IMG/VR virus record: IMGVR_UViG_3300030102_004306
Coordinates: 1-33,051 of that record
Reading direction: 5' to 3' (one strand)
Length of the DNA: 33,051 bases
DNA from: a virus
The position numbers were made by a program, and so were the translations under genes. The notes beneath the pieces are model-generated. The model did not search any database. It was not told the DNA's origin and saw only the letters and a list, made by a program, of their open reading frames with translations. Shown here one piece after another: positions 1 to 7,688 of this stretch (its first letter is position 1; the number at the start of each line of letters is the position of its first letter).

Positions 1-168
1 AAGATGAAAGCTGAGAGTAAAGATGAGATGCGTAAGCGTGGATTAGCGTCACCTGACTTGGCTGATGCGCTTTGTTTGACGATGGCTAGTGATGCTGCAA
101 CTGCATTATCTGGAGCGTTTTCTAGCTGGCGAGGTGACATAAAACGTAATTTGCGTGGTATTGCATAA
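1..168 (+). CDS. terL: Terminase large subunit, C-terminal end (partial)
   Basis: The open frame enters from the left edge and gives 55 residues ending at a TAA. It contains the stretch KRGLASPDLADALCLT, which matches the last nuclease-domain motif of phage large terminases, where the DAL aspartate contributes to the metal site. TerL is the packaging motor: its N-terminal ATPase pumps DNA through the portal and its C-terminal RNase H-like nuclease cuts the concatemer. Only the end of the nuclease domain is present, so the ATPase motifs cannot be checked. The next gene follows after 35 bases. The assignment rests on one motif and the phage context, so it is good but not certain. Confidence 0.8.
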   Translation, partial: KMKAESKDEMRKRGLASPDLADALCLTMASDAATALSGAFSSWRGDIKRNLRGIA

Positions 169-203
169 TGTGGTATGTGTTTAGAAAAATAAAGGAGATG
201 ATC

Positions 204-275
204 ATGCCGATGGGTAAAGGAACTTATGGAAGTAAAAAAGGTAGACCGCCTAAGAAGGGTGGCAAGAAAAAATAA
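204..275 (+). CDS. Tiny basic protein, 23 aa
   Basis: An ATG stands 6 bases after a strong AAAGGAGAT ribosome binding site, and the frame gives 23 residues, about half of them Lys, Gly or Arg (MPMGKGTYGSKKGRPPKK then a GGKKK tail). Its stop overlaps the next ATG in a TAATG junction. No domain is recognisable. The GRPPKK stretch resembles an AT-hook-like core (GRP), so nucleic-acid binding is possible but is only inference. Very short lysine-rich peptides like this are common beside terminase in marine phages. The clean ribosome binding site and the coupled junction support it as a real gene. Confidence 0.65.
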   Translation: MPMGKGTYGSKKGRPPKKGGKKK

Positions 276-451
276 TGGCTAAAGGCGTAAAGCATTATTT
301 TCGAGATGGAACTGAGCATAAAGGCACTATGCACAAAATGGCTAATGGTCAGCTTCATACTGGAAAGACGCATACTAAAACCAGTAAGCGTCTTTTTCAT
401 TTTGCAGACTTAAGTATGGTTGCTAAGAAAAAAGCAAGGAAGAGGGCGTAA
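275..451 (+). CDS. Small basic protein, 58 aa, unknown function
   Basis: The frame starts at an ATG inside a TAATG junction with the gene before and ends inside another TAATG junction with the gene after. It encodes 58 residues. It begins MAKGVKHYFRDGTEHKG and has a Lys/Arg-rich end (KKKARKRA). The pattern DGTEHKGxMHKMxNGxLHTGKTHT recalls short conserved proteins found in many marine phages, but no function is known to me. The two histidine/threonine-rich half-repeats (HKGTMHK and HTGKTHT) might bind metal or nucleic acid; this is inference. Confidence 0.7.
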   Translation: MAKGVKHYFRDGTEHKGTMHKMANGQLHTGKTHTKTSKRLFHFADLSMVAKKKARKRA

Positions 452-618
452 TGTCTTTATATAGAAACATTGCTAAAAAGAGGGCTAGAATTAAAGCTGG
501 TTCTGGTGAGAAAATGCGTAAGAAAGGTGCAAAAGGCGCACCTACAGATAAAAACTTTAAAGATGCAGCAAAAACAGCTAAGAAGCGTCCTAAGAAAACT
601 AAGAAGGGTAAAAAGTAA
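451..618 (+). CDS. Small lysine-rich protein, 55 aa
   Basis: This frame starts and ends in TAATG junctions. It gives 55 residues with about 40 percent Lys plus Arg: an N-terminal RNIAKKRARIKAGSGEKM segment, then KGAPTDKNF, then a tail ending KKTKKGKK. The charge suggests binding to DNA or RNA, perhaps packaged or packaging-associated, but no domain family with a known job is recognised. It is the third of three consecutive tiny basic genes behind terminase, which suggests a shared role in DNA packaging or capsid maturation. That role is inferred from position only. Confidence 0.7.
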   Translation: MSLYRNIAKKRARIKAGSGEKMRKKGAKGAPTDKNFKDAAKTAKKRPKKTKKGKK

Positions 619-1433
619 TGGCTGAACTTTCTGACAAGGAAAAGAAAAAAGAAGCGCATTTTAAACAAATAGAAGAGCACTATGAAATTCTTGGTCAAGA
701 CAATCCTTTTAAAGCTCATTATGATATGCAAAGAAGTATGCGTAACCCATCTTCGAGAAGAGGTGGGCTTGGTGGAAATAAAGGTGCGGCTAGGTACGAA
801 AACACTTCTGTAGAAGATAGAGCCGCGGCTAATTCTGATGGTCGTTTTGGTTATTTTGATGAGGTAAACAAGCGTTACGTTCCTGCTATATTTGATATGA
901 TGGATGGCGGTGGTCGTGATACTCGCGGCGACGAGTTTAAAGGTGGTATTTTTAGCGGTATGCTTAATGATATGGGTGTAAAGCCATACGGTTCTCAAAT
1001 GGAACGAGCTATGGTTAGTCCTAATACATCACCTATTGTGCAGGCTGTAAGTGGTGTTCCTCAAGGAATAACTGATTCTCAACGCGCAAGCGCAGCTATG
1101 GCAGAAGAGGCTAGGCAGAGAGGGTTAAGTCAAGACCGATTTGATGATCCTAGGCTTGGCATGACTCAAAACTCCCCCATAACTATGGGGCCAGCCGATT
1201 ATCAAGTTTATGCTATGGAAAGAGATAAGGCTAAAATGGATCAAGTTACTAGCCCTACTAACATTCCAAGTGATCCTATAGTTCAAAGCTCAGCAATGAA
1301 CTCTGTAATGCAGCAAGCAAGAAACTTAGCTGCTAGGTCTGGTTTAAACTTTGATATGATGACGCAAGAAATGAAAAATCAATATATAAATGCTGTTATG
1401 CCTTTAAGTAATGCTGTAACAGCAGGCCCATAA
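618..1433 (+). CDS. Hypothetical protein, 271 aa, probably virion-associated
   Basis: The 271-residue frame starts in a TAATG junction. The N-terminus is highly charged (LSDKEKKKEAHFKQIEEHYE) and probably helical. The rest is rich in Met, Gln, Ser, Asn and Gly with low hydrophobicity, for example SAMNSVMQQARNLAARSG near the end. There is no signal peptide, no membrane segment and no catalytic motif that I recognise. It lies between basic terminase-neighbour genes and the head-tail adaptor, so a structural or assembly role is likely. A short inverted repeat within it (about 1174-1190) is considered incidental. Confidence 0.75.
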   Translation: MAELSDKEKKKEAHFKQIEEHYEILGQDNPFKAHYDMQRSMRNPSSRRGGLGGNKGAARYENTSVEDRAAANSDGRFGYFDEVNKRYVPAIFDMMDGGGRDTRGDEFKGGIFSGMLNDMGVKPYGSQMERAMVSPNTSPIVQAVSGVPQGITDSQRASAAMAEEARQRGLSQDRFDDPRLGMTQNSPITMGPADYQVYAMERDKAKMDQVTSPTNIPSDPIVQSSAMNSVMQQARNLAARSGLNFDMMTQEMKNQYINAVMPLSNAVTAGP

Positions 1434-1435
1434 TA

Positions 1436-1702
1436 ATGCCTCGAAGACGCGAGAAAGCCATACCTAAAACGACTAAAGGCAAAGGTCGTAATTACCGAAC
1501 GGTAAAAGAAGGTGCTGGCATGACCGCAAAAGGTGTTGCGGCACATAGAAGGAAAAACCCAAAGTCGAAACTAAAAACGGCTGTAACAAAAAAGAAAAAT
1601 TTAACTGCAAAAGAGAAGGCTCGTAAGAAGTCATTTTGCGCTAGGTCTAGAGGCTGGACAGGTGAACGAGGCAAAGCTGCTCGTAGAAGATGGAATTGTT
1701 AG
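1436..1702 (+). CDS. Basic DUF6321-like protein, 88 aa
   Basis: The 88-residue protein is dominated by Lys and Arg. It has a GMTAKGVAAHRRKNP segment, then KLKTAVT, then a conserved-looking end KKSFCARSRGW followed by ARRRWNC. This order (TAKG...Y/HRR.NP...LKT.VT...RRKSFCAR...RRWNC) matches a small phage family that I associate with DUF6321 from memory; the molecular function is unknown. The two cysteines, one in SFCAR and one at the extreme C-terminus, may bind metal or form a disulfide. It ends one base before the adaptor gene, which places it in the packaging or head-completion block. Confidence 0.75.
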   Translation: MPRRREKAIPKTTKGKGRNYRTVKEGAGMTAKGVAAHRRKNPKSKLKTAVTKKKNLTAKEKARKKSFCARSRGWTGERGKAARRRWNC

Positions 1703-2326
1703 ATGGCGTTATCAACATATGATGAATTAAAAACAAGTATAGCTGATTTTTTAAATCGTGATGATTTAACTTCAATTATACCTGATTTTATTACTCTGGC
1801 AGAAAAAAACCTAAATAGAAATGTTCGACATTGGCGTATGGAAAAAAGATCTACCGCCAATGTAAACGCTCAATATAGTTCTTTACCAGTAGATTTTTTA
1901 GAACCTATTAGGCTTACTTTAAATACTGCTGATACGAATACATTAGAAATGGTAAATGCTTTTGAGATTTCTAGGCTTCGTGCGGCAAATCTTGATACTA
2001 TAGGTAGGCCAGTAAATTTTGCTATATTAGATGGATCAATAGAATTATTTCCAACACCTGATGCTACTTATGTATTAGAAATACTATATTACAGCACAAT
2101 AAGCCCATTAAGTTCGAGTAATGCATCTAATTGGGTTTTGCAATATCATCCAGATGCATATTTATATGGTGCGCTTGTACATTCTGCTCCTTATTTGCAA
2201 GAAGATCAAAGAATTACAACTTGGGCAGCGCTTTACCAGAAGTGCATTGATGATATAAACTCAGAAAGTGAAAAAGCAAAAACTAGTGGTTCTGGTAGAA
2301 GAATGAAAATAAGGAGTTATGGCTAA
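1703..2326 (+). CDS. Head-tail adaptor protein (SU10 adaptor-like)
   Basis: The 207-residue protein begins ALSTYDELKTSIADFLNR, then has ITLAEKNLNRNVRHWRME, the usual start of short-tailed phage adaptor (head-tail connector) proteins related to SU10 adaptor and P22 gp4-like proteins. The middle is a beta-rich segment with SLPVDFLEPIRL and IELFPTPDATYVLEILYY. It ends with helices including HPDAYLYGALVHSAPYL and TTWAALYQKCIDDINSESEKA, typical of this family. Twelve copies would dock under the portal and link it to the tail nozzle. It lies next to terminase rather than after the capsid gene, an unusual position given portal, scaffold and capsid at 20246-24565. The family call is from pattern recall. 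Confidence 0.8.
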   Translation: MALSTYDELKTSIADFLNRDDLTSIIPDFITLAEKNLNRNVRHWRMEKRSTANVNAQYSSLPVDFLEPIRLTLNTADTNTLEMVNAFEISRLRAANLDTIGRPVNFAILDGSIELFPTPDATYVLEILYYSTISPLSSSNASNWVLQYHPDAYLYGALVHSAPYLQEDQRITTWAALYQKCIDDINSESEKAKTSGSGRRMKIRSYG

Positions 2327-2697
2327 TGGCAACACTAGCAGATAGGGTAATGGACAACGGTTTATCCGTACTGGATACAGAAGCAAATGCTGTTCATTTG
2401 ACTTCACAAGAAGCAACAACATACACAGAAGCAACTGCAACGTATACTTTAGGAAATGCAACAAGTATAAGTATTTCAGCGCCTTCCGACAGGGCGTCAG
2501 GTGGCAGAAAAGTTACACTTTCTGCTATTACAAATGGGACACTAACCGCCAATGGCACAGCTACTCATTATGCCATAGTAGATACCGTTAATAGCAGGTT
2601 GTTAGCTACAGATTCATTAAGTTCCTCTCAGGCTGTTATTTCTGGAAATAACTTTGCTTTATCTACAATGGATATAGAATTTACAGACCCAATTTAG
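2326..2697 (+). CDS. Hypothetical structural protein, 123 aa
   Basis: The 123-residue frame starts in a TAATG junction with the adaptor gene. The sequence is rich in Thr, Ser, Ala and Asn with alternating hydrophobics (TATYTLGNATSISISAPSD, then RKVTLSAITNGTLTANGTA), which predicts an all-beta fold. No enzyme motif, signal peptide or membrane segment is present. It resembles small beta-rich virion proteins found beside fibre genes in marine phages. A capsid decoration or fibre-base role is plausible, but I cannot tell which. The next gene has its own ribosome binding site (TTAGGAG) in the 9-base gap. Confidence 0.7.
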   Translation: MATLADRVMDNGLSVLDTEANAVHLTSQEATTYTEATATYTLGNATSISISAPSDRASGGRKVTLSAITNGTLTANGTATHYAIVDTVNSRLLATDSLSSSQAVISGNNFALSTMDIEFTDPI

Positions 2698-2706
2698 GAG
2701 TAAACT

Positions 2707-3948
2707 ATGGCGTTGGTTATAGGAGACAGAATAAAAGCAACAACGTCTACAACTGGAACTGGTGCGTATACCATTGGGGCAACCGCTTCAGGTTTTCAAG
2801 GATTTGGTGCTATTGGGGACGGAAATACAACTTATTACGCTGTAACTGATAATACCTCTAATTACGAAGTAGGCTTAGGAACTTACACAGCGTCAGGTGG
2901 AACATTAGCCAGAACAACCGTTTTAGAAAGCAGCAATAGTGATGCGGCAGTAGATTGGGGGGCAGGTGACAAAGATATATTTGTAACAGTACCCGCGGCT
3001 AAATTTTTATTTAAAGATGCGTCAGGCAATGTAGGCGGCGGCTTAACAACAGACAAACTGGCAGAAGGTTCTACTAATCTATATTTTACCAACGCTAGAG
3101 TAGACGCAAGGCTTTCTGGAGGCACTGGTGTTACATATAATCAAGGTGAAGTATCTATTGGACAAGCGGTTGGTACAACAGATGATGTTACATTTGATGA
3201 TGTAATTGTTTCTGGCGATTTAACAGTTAATGGAACAACAACTACAGTAAATAGCACTACGGTTACTATTGATGATCCTATTTTTACAATAGGTGGCGAC
3301 ACACCCCCAAGTAGTGATGATAGCAAAGATAGAGGCATAGAGTTTCGCTGGCATGACGGGTCTAGTGCTAAAGTAGGTTTTTTTGGTTTTGATGATAGTG
3401 CAGGTAAATTTACATTTATACCAGACGCATCAAATAGCAGTGAAGTATTTAGTGGTGCTGTTGGTACTGTTCTTGCAAACTTAGATGGTAATTCGAGTAC
3501 AGCTACAACTTTACAAACATCTAGAAGCATTGCTTTGACTGGATCAGTAACAGGTACGGCAACTTTTAACGGCGGCGCAGACGCATCTATAGCAACAACA
3601 CTTACAGCCGCTGATGTCTTAACGGCGGTTAATTCAGTAGACGGAACTGGTTCTGGGTTAGATAGTGATTTGTTAGACGGACAAGAAGGGTCATATTATT
3701 TAGACGGAAATAATTTTACTAATTTACCTTCTGGCGGTGTAACTTTTAGTGACTTATTGTATGGAAGTTGGGTTAATTCAGGGCAAACATCCGCAGGAAA
3801 TGCAGCTTATTGGGGGTTAGCTGCATTGGATGATAACAGTTGGCCGACGATGTATGCTCAAATAAGCACTTATACAATTTATGTTGGATCAGATAATTCG
3901 GCAGCAAGTGCATACAGATTTAGAAAAGTGTACAGGACATACTCATAA
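2707..3948 (+). CDS. Tail fibre protein, 413 aa
   Basis: The ATG is preceded by TAGGAGTAAACT. The N-terminal 100 residues (ALVIGDRIKATTSTTGTG, later DIFVTVPAAKFLFKD) look like an attachment domain shared by many marine phage fibres. The middle (GSTNLYFTNARVDARLSG, then TTDDVTFDDVIVSGDLTVNG and VDDPIFTIGG-like text) is the beta-rich shaft sequence often seen in cyanophage-type fibres. The last 65 residues, rich in Tyr, Ser and Trp (LYGSWVNSGQTSAGNAAYWG), are likely the variable receptor-binding tip. The protein probably trimerises and contacts the host surface. It directly precedes the enzyme cassette. Confidence 0.75.
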   Translation: MALVIGDRIKATTSTTGTGAYTIGATASGFQGFGAIGDGNTTYYAVTDNTSNYEVGLGTYTASGGTLARTTVLESSNSDAAVDWGAGDKDIFVTVPAAKFLFKDASGNVGGGLTTDKLAEGSTNLYFTNARVDARLSGGTGVTYNQGEVSIGQAVGTTDDVTFDDVIVSGDLTVNGTTTTVNSTTVTIDDPIFTIGGDTPPSSDDSKDRGIEFRWHDGSSAKVGFFGFDDSAGKFTFIPDASNSSEVFSGAVGTVLANLDGNSSTATTLQTSRSIALTGSVTGTATFNGGADASIATTLTAADVLTAVNSVDGTGSGLDSDLLDGQEGSYYLDGNNFTNLPSGGVTFSDLLYGSWVNSGQTSAGNAAYWGLAALDDNSWPTMYAQISTYTIYVGSDNSAASAYRFRKVYRTYS

Positions 3949-4373
3949 TGAAAATAGCAATTAACAAATCTGATAATTCTGTATGTTGTATTGAGATGGA
4001 CGGAAAACTTATACCTCCTGCTGTTTATTCAATGGAAAATGTTAAAATTGTTGATGTCGATCCTGTTTGTTTTGACAATATTGATAAACAATATTGGGAT
4101 AGTATGTTTTATGACCCAGACAATAATACAATGTTTAAAGACCCAAATCTTAAAAATTTAGCTACAGATGAAGGTAAAGAATGGTTAATTGAAGAATTGC
4201 AGAAAATGTCTTTAGTTCCTGCTAACGCAAGAACAGCAGATTTTGATATGCTATCTATGGTTGCTACTCAATATTTAGGTGCTGACAAGGTTGCAGAAAT
4301 TTTAGCTGATGATATTGTTACCGATGAGGAAATTGAAGATATTATGAGCTACCTAAATACTGATGAAACGTGA
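3948..4373 (+). CDS. Hypothetical protein, 141 aa, possible fibre-associated or chaperone protein
   Basis: The frame starts in a TAATG junction with the fibre gene. It is acidic, with a beta-rich first half (MKIAINKSDNSVCCIEMDGK) and a helical C-terminus (EGKEWLIEELQKMSLVPANA, then ADKVAEILADDIVTDEEIED). The order of a small beta domain plus an acidic helical tail directly behind a fibre gene is reminiscent of tail-fibre assembly chaperones, but no family match is claimed. It overlaps the next gene by 11 bases. It is the first gene of the run that leads into the enzyme cassette. Confidence 0.65.
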   Translation: MKIAINKSDNSVCCIEMDGKLIPPAVYSMENVKIVDVDPVCFDNIDKQYWDSMFYDPDNNTMFKDPNLKNLATDEGKEWLIEELQKMSLVPANARTADFDMLSMVATQYLGADKVAEILADDIVTDEEIEDIMSYLNTDET

Positions 4374-4854
4374 AGAAGTAAATCCACAAGTAAAAAACGC
4401 TTTAGGTCAATTCATTCAATCCACAATGAAAACTTGGAATGGATTTATTACACAAAGACCTATCTTGTATGAAGATTTTAATAAGTGGTTAATACCTAAA
4501 AAAAATATAACAAACGCAGGCGGCTGTCTTACTATTGATAGTTATGAAAACCCATATTTGCTAAATGCAAAAAGTGTTTTGAAAGCAAAAGAAATAGTAA
4601 ATGCTGCGCATTATAGTCCCATGTCAGGTATGTTTTGGCACACCAATAACGATAATGAAGGTAATAGAGTTTATTATACTTTTTCATTAGATAAAGCTGT
4701 TTTTAAATATGCAGACCCCAATACTGGTGAGATAATAGAGGATTGGGATGACGAAGGTTGGACAGTTAGAAGTTTTGATATAAACAAACACAAACCTTTT
4801 TGGCATTGCGTATGGACGGCAGGAAGAAGGTTTTCTTTTGGTTTCGTTCGATAA
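4363..4854 (+). CDS. 2OG-Fe(II) oxygenase-like protein, 163 aa
   Basis: The C-terminal half carries a double-stranded beta-helix pattern. MFWHTNND supplies a first His (H93) followed by N95, then VYYTFSLD and a KYADPNTGEI turn, and finally FWHCVWTAGRRFSFG with the distal His (H148) and an Arg-x-Ser (R156, S158) that would bind 2-oxoglutarate. The second metal ligand is Asn instead of the usual Asp (HxN rather than HxD), so the protein may be an atypical or inactive member. Members hydroxylate proteins, sugars or nucleic acids using 2-oxoglutarate, O2 and Fe(II). It overlaps the gene before by 11 bases and the next by 17 bases. The fold assignment is moderate and the substrate is unknown. Confidence 0.6.
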   Translation: MKREEVNPQVKNALGQFIQSTMKTWNGFITQRPILYEDFNKWLIPKKNITNAGGCLTIDSYENPYLLNAKSVLKAKEIVNAAHYSPMSGMFWHTNNDNEGNRVYYTFSLDKAVFKYADPNTGEIIEDWDDEGWTVRSFDINKHKPFWHCVWTAGRRFSFGFVR

Positions 4855-5749
4855 TAGACGGCTGCATGATTTCGAAAACTCAGAGCCTAAAGATTACTAC
4901 AAAATATATTACGCCAATCGTAAAGGTGTACACCATAAACTAATTAATCTTAAATATATAAAAATGTTTGGTGATGCCATACAGGGTCATGTAGAGCCTT
5001 ACGAGTTAGATTGGGAAGAAAAGGTTAGAAAATATAGATATACTGGCGGTTACGGAAATTTTCACCTTATGCGTTTTAGTAAAGGTTTTTATATAGATGC
5101 TTTTCCCATTTGGGGTTTCTACAAAGATGCGCCAGAAGATGAAACTATTTTAGATTACTTTTCACAATATTCTAATGATAGATATGGGCAGCATGAAGGT
5201 ATTTTTAAAAAGCAAAGACCTTATACCTTGTTTCCGTTGCAAATGACGGGTCAAAAAGATTTGTTAGGAACAATAAAATATATTGCTTGGGCAACTGCGT
5301 CAAAAACATATACAATATTTAAAACTCATCCGTGTGCAGGGGGCAACACTCACTATGATATATTATGGGATATAGCAAAAAAACATAATATTCTTAGCGA
5401 ATATACTGAATTAGTAGATGGTTGCAGGTCAGAGGAACTTATTGAGGGTGCGGATAGAGTTGTGAGTATAGATAGCGGCCTTACATTTAAAGCTATTTTG
5501 CATGACAAGCCTGTTTGCACATTGCGCGGCCCAAGTATGACAACCGATATTGTGCCGTTAGTAGAAACAGACGATAGTATATTAGAAGTTAAATCGGTTC
5601 CTTATAAAGATAAAATTAAATGGCTTAACTGGTTTTACGGTAGAGTTTGTATAGATTTTGATAAAGAAGATTACAAAGATCAATTACTTGCAAAATTACA
5701 CAAGTACAAAAAACAAAACATGACGGATTATGAGGTGCATAAATGGTAA
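4838..5749 (+). CDS. Capsule/Kdo-type glycosyltransferase-like protein, TTG start
   Basis: The start is a TTG preceded at 7 bases by AGGAAGAAGG, a strong ribosome binding site; the first in-frame ATG comes only 42 codons later, so TTG is preferred. The 303-residue protein has RPYTLFPLQM (127-136), FKTHPC (161-166), then HNILSEYTELVDG, and VVSIDSGLTFKAILHDKPVC (208-227). This KTHP motif plus a serine-rich loop before gKPV resembles the GT-B half of capsular polysaccharide or KpsS/KpsC-like Kdo transferases. Such enzymes add sugar to lipid-linked glycans at the inner membrane. In a phage it might modify host surface glycan or a virion glycan. The family call is from motif recall. Confidence 0.65.
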   Translation: MVSFDNRRLHDFENSEPKDYYKIYYANRKGVHHKLINLKYIKMFGDAIQGHVEPYELDWEEKVRKYRYTGGYGNFHLMRFSKGFYIDAFPIWGFYKDAPEDETILDYFSQYSNDRYGQHEGIFKKQRPYTLFPLQMTGQKDLLGTIKYIAWATASKTYTIFKTHPCAGGNTHYDILWDIAKKHNILSEYTELVDGCRSEELIEGADRVVSIDSGLTFKAILHDKPVCTLRGPSMTTDIVPLVETDDSILEVKSVPYKDKIKWLNWFYGRVCIDFDKEDYKDQLLAKLHKYKKQNMTDYEVHKW

Positions 5750-6276
5750 TTACGGAACCTTGGGAGCATATCGTCATAGACAATTACTATGATGCAAATG
5801 TTTTTAAAACTATACAGACAGAAGCAAAACGGTTTTTAAGCAAAAACATAAACAGAGAAACAAGAAAGCAAGCTTTTGCATTTCCTGATAACGAATTACT
5901 AAAACAAGCTATTGAAAGCAATAAAATTAATGAAAGCTATTTTGACCAATTAACATACCATAGGCCATATTCAGAAATTAGTTTATTTTGGGAAGTAAAC
6001 TTTCTTAGAGGGCCACATAGATATCCAATACATGATGAAGCTCAAAGAAAAGTATTAAGTTGTGTGGTTTATGTTGATCCAATAGAAAACTCTGGCACAA
6101 GATTGTACGACAAAAATAAAAAATTAATAAAAGAAATAGAATGGAAGCCTAACAGAGCATTAATTTTTGCAGCGCAAGATGATGTAACGTGGCACGATTA
6201 TCATTGTCCTAAAGGAAGTTTTCGTGTCACCATAAACCAATTTTTAGAGCGTCCTAGAGATGAACAGACTGCTTAA
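5743..6276 (+). CDS. 2OG-Fe(II) oxygenase-like protein, 177 aa
   Basis: The ATG overlaps the previous stop by 7 bases. Motifs fit a prolyl-4-hydroxylase-type beta helix: YPIHDEAQRKVLSCVVYVDP with H97 and E99 as the HxE metal pair, then SGTRLYD (117-123), then WKPNRALIFAAQDDVTWHDY with distal His 151 (or H154), and R161 in SFRVTINQF as the 2-oxoglutarate anchor. The N-terminus (WEHIVIDNYYD, 7-17) resembles the lead-in strand of phage 2OG enzymes. It is the second 2OG-like protein in the cassette and, unlike the first, has an acidic second ligand. The substrate is not evident; a sugar, peptide or fibre residue is possible. Confidence 0.7.
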   Translation: MVITEPWEHIVIDNYYDANVFKTIQTEAKRFLSKNINRETRKQAFAFPDNELLKQAIESNKINESYFDQLTYHRPYSEISLFWEVNFLRGPHRYPIHDEAQRKVLSCVVYVDPIENSGTRLYDKNKKLIKEIEWKPNRALIFAAQDDVTWHDYHCPKGSFRVTINQFLERPRDEQTA

Positions 6277-7036
6277 ATATGTTGAGTTAAATTTATCTGA
6301 GTTATGCAATTACACTTGTAACTTTTGCCCAAGAGGTCATGGCTATCCAAATAGCAATGTTCATATGTCAATGAAAACGGCCAAAACAATTGTAAAACAG
6401 CTAGAGGAGCTAGGACAGCCCGTTACAGTGCAGTTAGCAGGAAGAGGTGAGCCAACATTAGCAAAAAATTTTGGCGCAATAGCGGAGCTTCTTATCGACT
6501 TAAAGAACAGATCGCTTATTGAAATAGAAATGAATACAAACGGTAAAAAGGTGGATGAATACTTACATTTGATAGAACAGTTCGATGATGTTGTTTATAA
6601 TGTTTATGCTGAAACTTTAGAAACTCCACAGGCAATACAAAGAAAATATCCTTTTTTCAGAATTAAAAACAAAAAAGACCCATTTTTTAGAAACTGGAAA
6701 ACAAGATCGGGATATATACCAGACCAAATAAATCCAGAACCAAAATATAATCATCATATTTATGGTGAGATGTGTCACAAACCGTTTGAGGTGGTATATA
6801 TTAACTGGAATGGGGACTATAATTTATGCTGTGATGTGTGGAAAGACATAGAGGCTATAAGTAATATATTTGATGAGCCTATTAAAGATTACACAACAAA
6901 AAACAAAAGATTAAACGAATACAGAAGCACTTTAATTAAAGGCAAGCGTAGTATGTCACCATGCAATGAGTGTAATATTCAATGCAGTGTGGAGTTTCTA
7001 GTAAAAATGAAAAATTTGCATCATGTTTCAACTTAA
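6260..7036 (+). CDS. Radical SAM protein with C-terminal auxiliary cysteines (SPASM/twitch-like)
   Basis: The 258-residue protein has the canonical CxxxCxxC motif (C16, C20, C23 in ELCNYTCNFCP), which binds the catalytic 4Fe-4S cluster, and a GRGEPTL segment (61-67) equivalent to the SAM-binding GGEP motif. MNTNG (91-95) fits a strand of the partial TIM barrel. At the C-terminus C172, C190, C191, C235, C238 and C242 (PCNECNIQC) form an auxiliary-cluster domain of SPASM or twitch type. Enzymes of this kind modify peptides, sugars or cofactors by radical chemistry. It overlaps the previous gene by 17 bases and the next by 14. The substrate is unknown. The family call is strong. Confidence 0.9.
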   Translation: MNRLLKYVELNLSELCNYTCNFCPRGHGYPNSNVHMSMKTAKTIVKQLEELGQPVTVQLAGRGEPTLAKNFGAIAELLIDLKNRSLIEIEMNTNGKKVDEYLHLIEQFDDVVYNVYAETLETPQAIQRKYPFFRIKNKKDPFFRNWKTRSGYIPDQINPEPKYNHHIYGEMCHKPFEVVYINWNGDYNLCCDVWKDIEAISNIFDEPIKDYTTKNKRLNEYRSTLIKGKRSMSPCNECNIQCSVEFLVKMKNLHHVST

Positions 7037-7688
7037 TGGCATATGGCTGTCGGCTCCAAGTGATCATGTTTTTGATGTTGTGTCAAAAGGCAAACAATAT
7101 CACGCAGGAATGATAAATTATGCTCAATCAGTATGTAATAATAAAAGGGTGGCGATAGATATAGGTGGTTGCTATGGTTTAATATCCAATCAAATGGCAG
7201 AATTTTTTGACACTGTTTATAGTTTTGAGCCAAGTCCAGAGGCTTATGCTTGTTTAGTGTTAAATGCTCAAGATAATATTAATACTTATAACTTTGGTAT
7301 AAGTGACCAAGCAGAAACAAATAAAACATTATATTTTACTAGAAATGATGGGACAAATAGGTATGAGAAGCCTTCGTTGAATAACTGGAACCGATGGAAA
7401 AGAACAATGAAAACCTTTTCTACTGAGGTTAAAACACTCGATAGTTTAAATGTAAAAGATGTTGATTTAATAAAATTTGATGTTGAAGGGCATGAGTATT
7501 TATCTTTGCAAGGATCACTAAAAACAATTAAAAAATACAAACCTGTTATTATTATGGAGCAAAAACCTTTACGCGACACTACGGTTTTGTGCGATAGAAA
7601 ATTGTTAGAAATAGGTTATACTAAAGATAAAGTTTTTCGTCAAAAAGATTGTATTTATGTACATAGACAGAGCAGTCATAGAAGTTAA
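7023..7688 (+). CDS. FkbM family methyltransferase
   Basis: The 221-residue protein has the Rossmann SAM-binding motif VAIDIGGCYGL (43-53), the acidic-loop motif YSFEPSPEAY (66-75), and the FkbM signature DLIKFDVEGHEYLSLQGS (148-165). FkbM enzymes O-methylate sugars or polyketide-like molecules and are frequent in surface-polysaccharide loci and marine phages. The normal domain is essentially complete. It overlaps the radical SAM genes on both sides (14 and 32 bases), so the three are very likely translated together. Methylation of a sugar made or attached by the neighbouring glycosyltransferase is a reasonable inference, but it is not shown. Confidence 0.9.
   Translation: MFQLNGIWLSAPSDHVFDVVSKGKQYHAGMINYAQSVCNNKRVAIDIGGCYGLISNQMAEFFDTVYSFEPSPEAYACLVLNAQDNINTYNFGISDQAETNKTLYFTRNDGTNRYEKPSLNNWNRWKRTMKTFSTEVKTLDSLNVKDVDLIKFDVEGHEYLSLQGSLKTIKKYKPVIIMEQKPLRDTTVLCDRKLLEIGYTKDKVFRQKDCIYVHRQSSHRS

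Noticed and set aside
423-998. Minus-strand frame of 191 codons opposite the basic mini-genes
   Set aside because: It overlaps several plus-strand genes with ribosome binding sites and coupled junctions, and its translation has biased, unlikely composition.
1174-1190. CCCCATA/TATGGGG inverted repeat inside the 271-residue gene
   Set aside because: It lies in the middle of a continuous coding frame, has a 2-base loop and no T-run, so a terminator role is unlikely.
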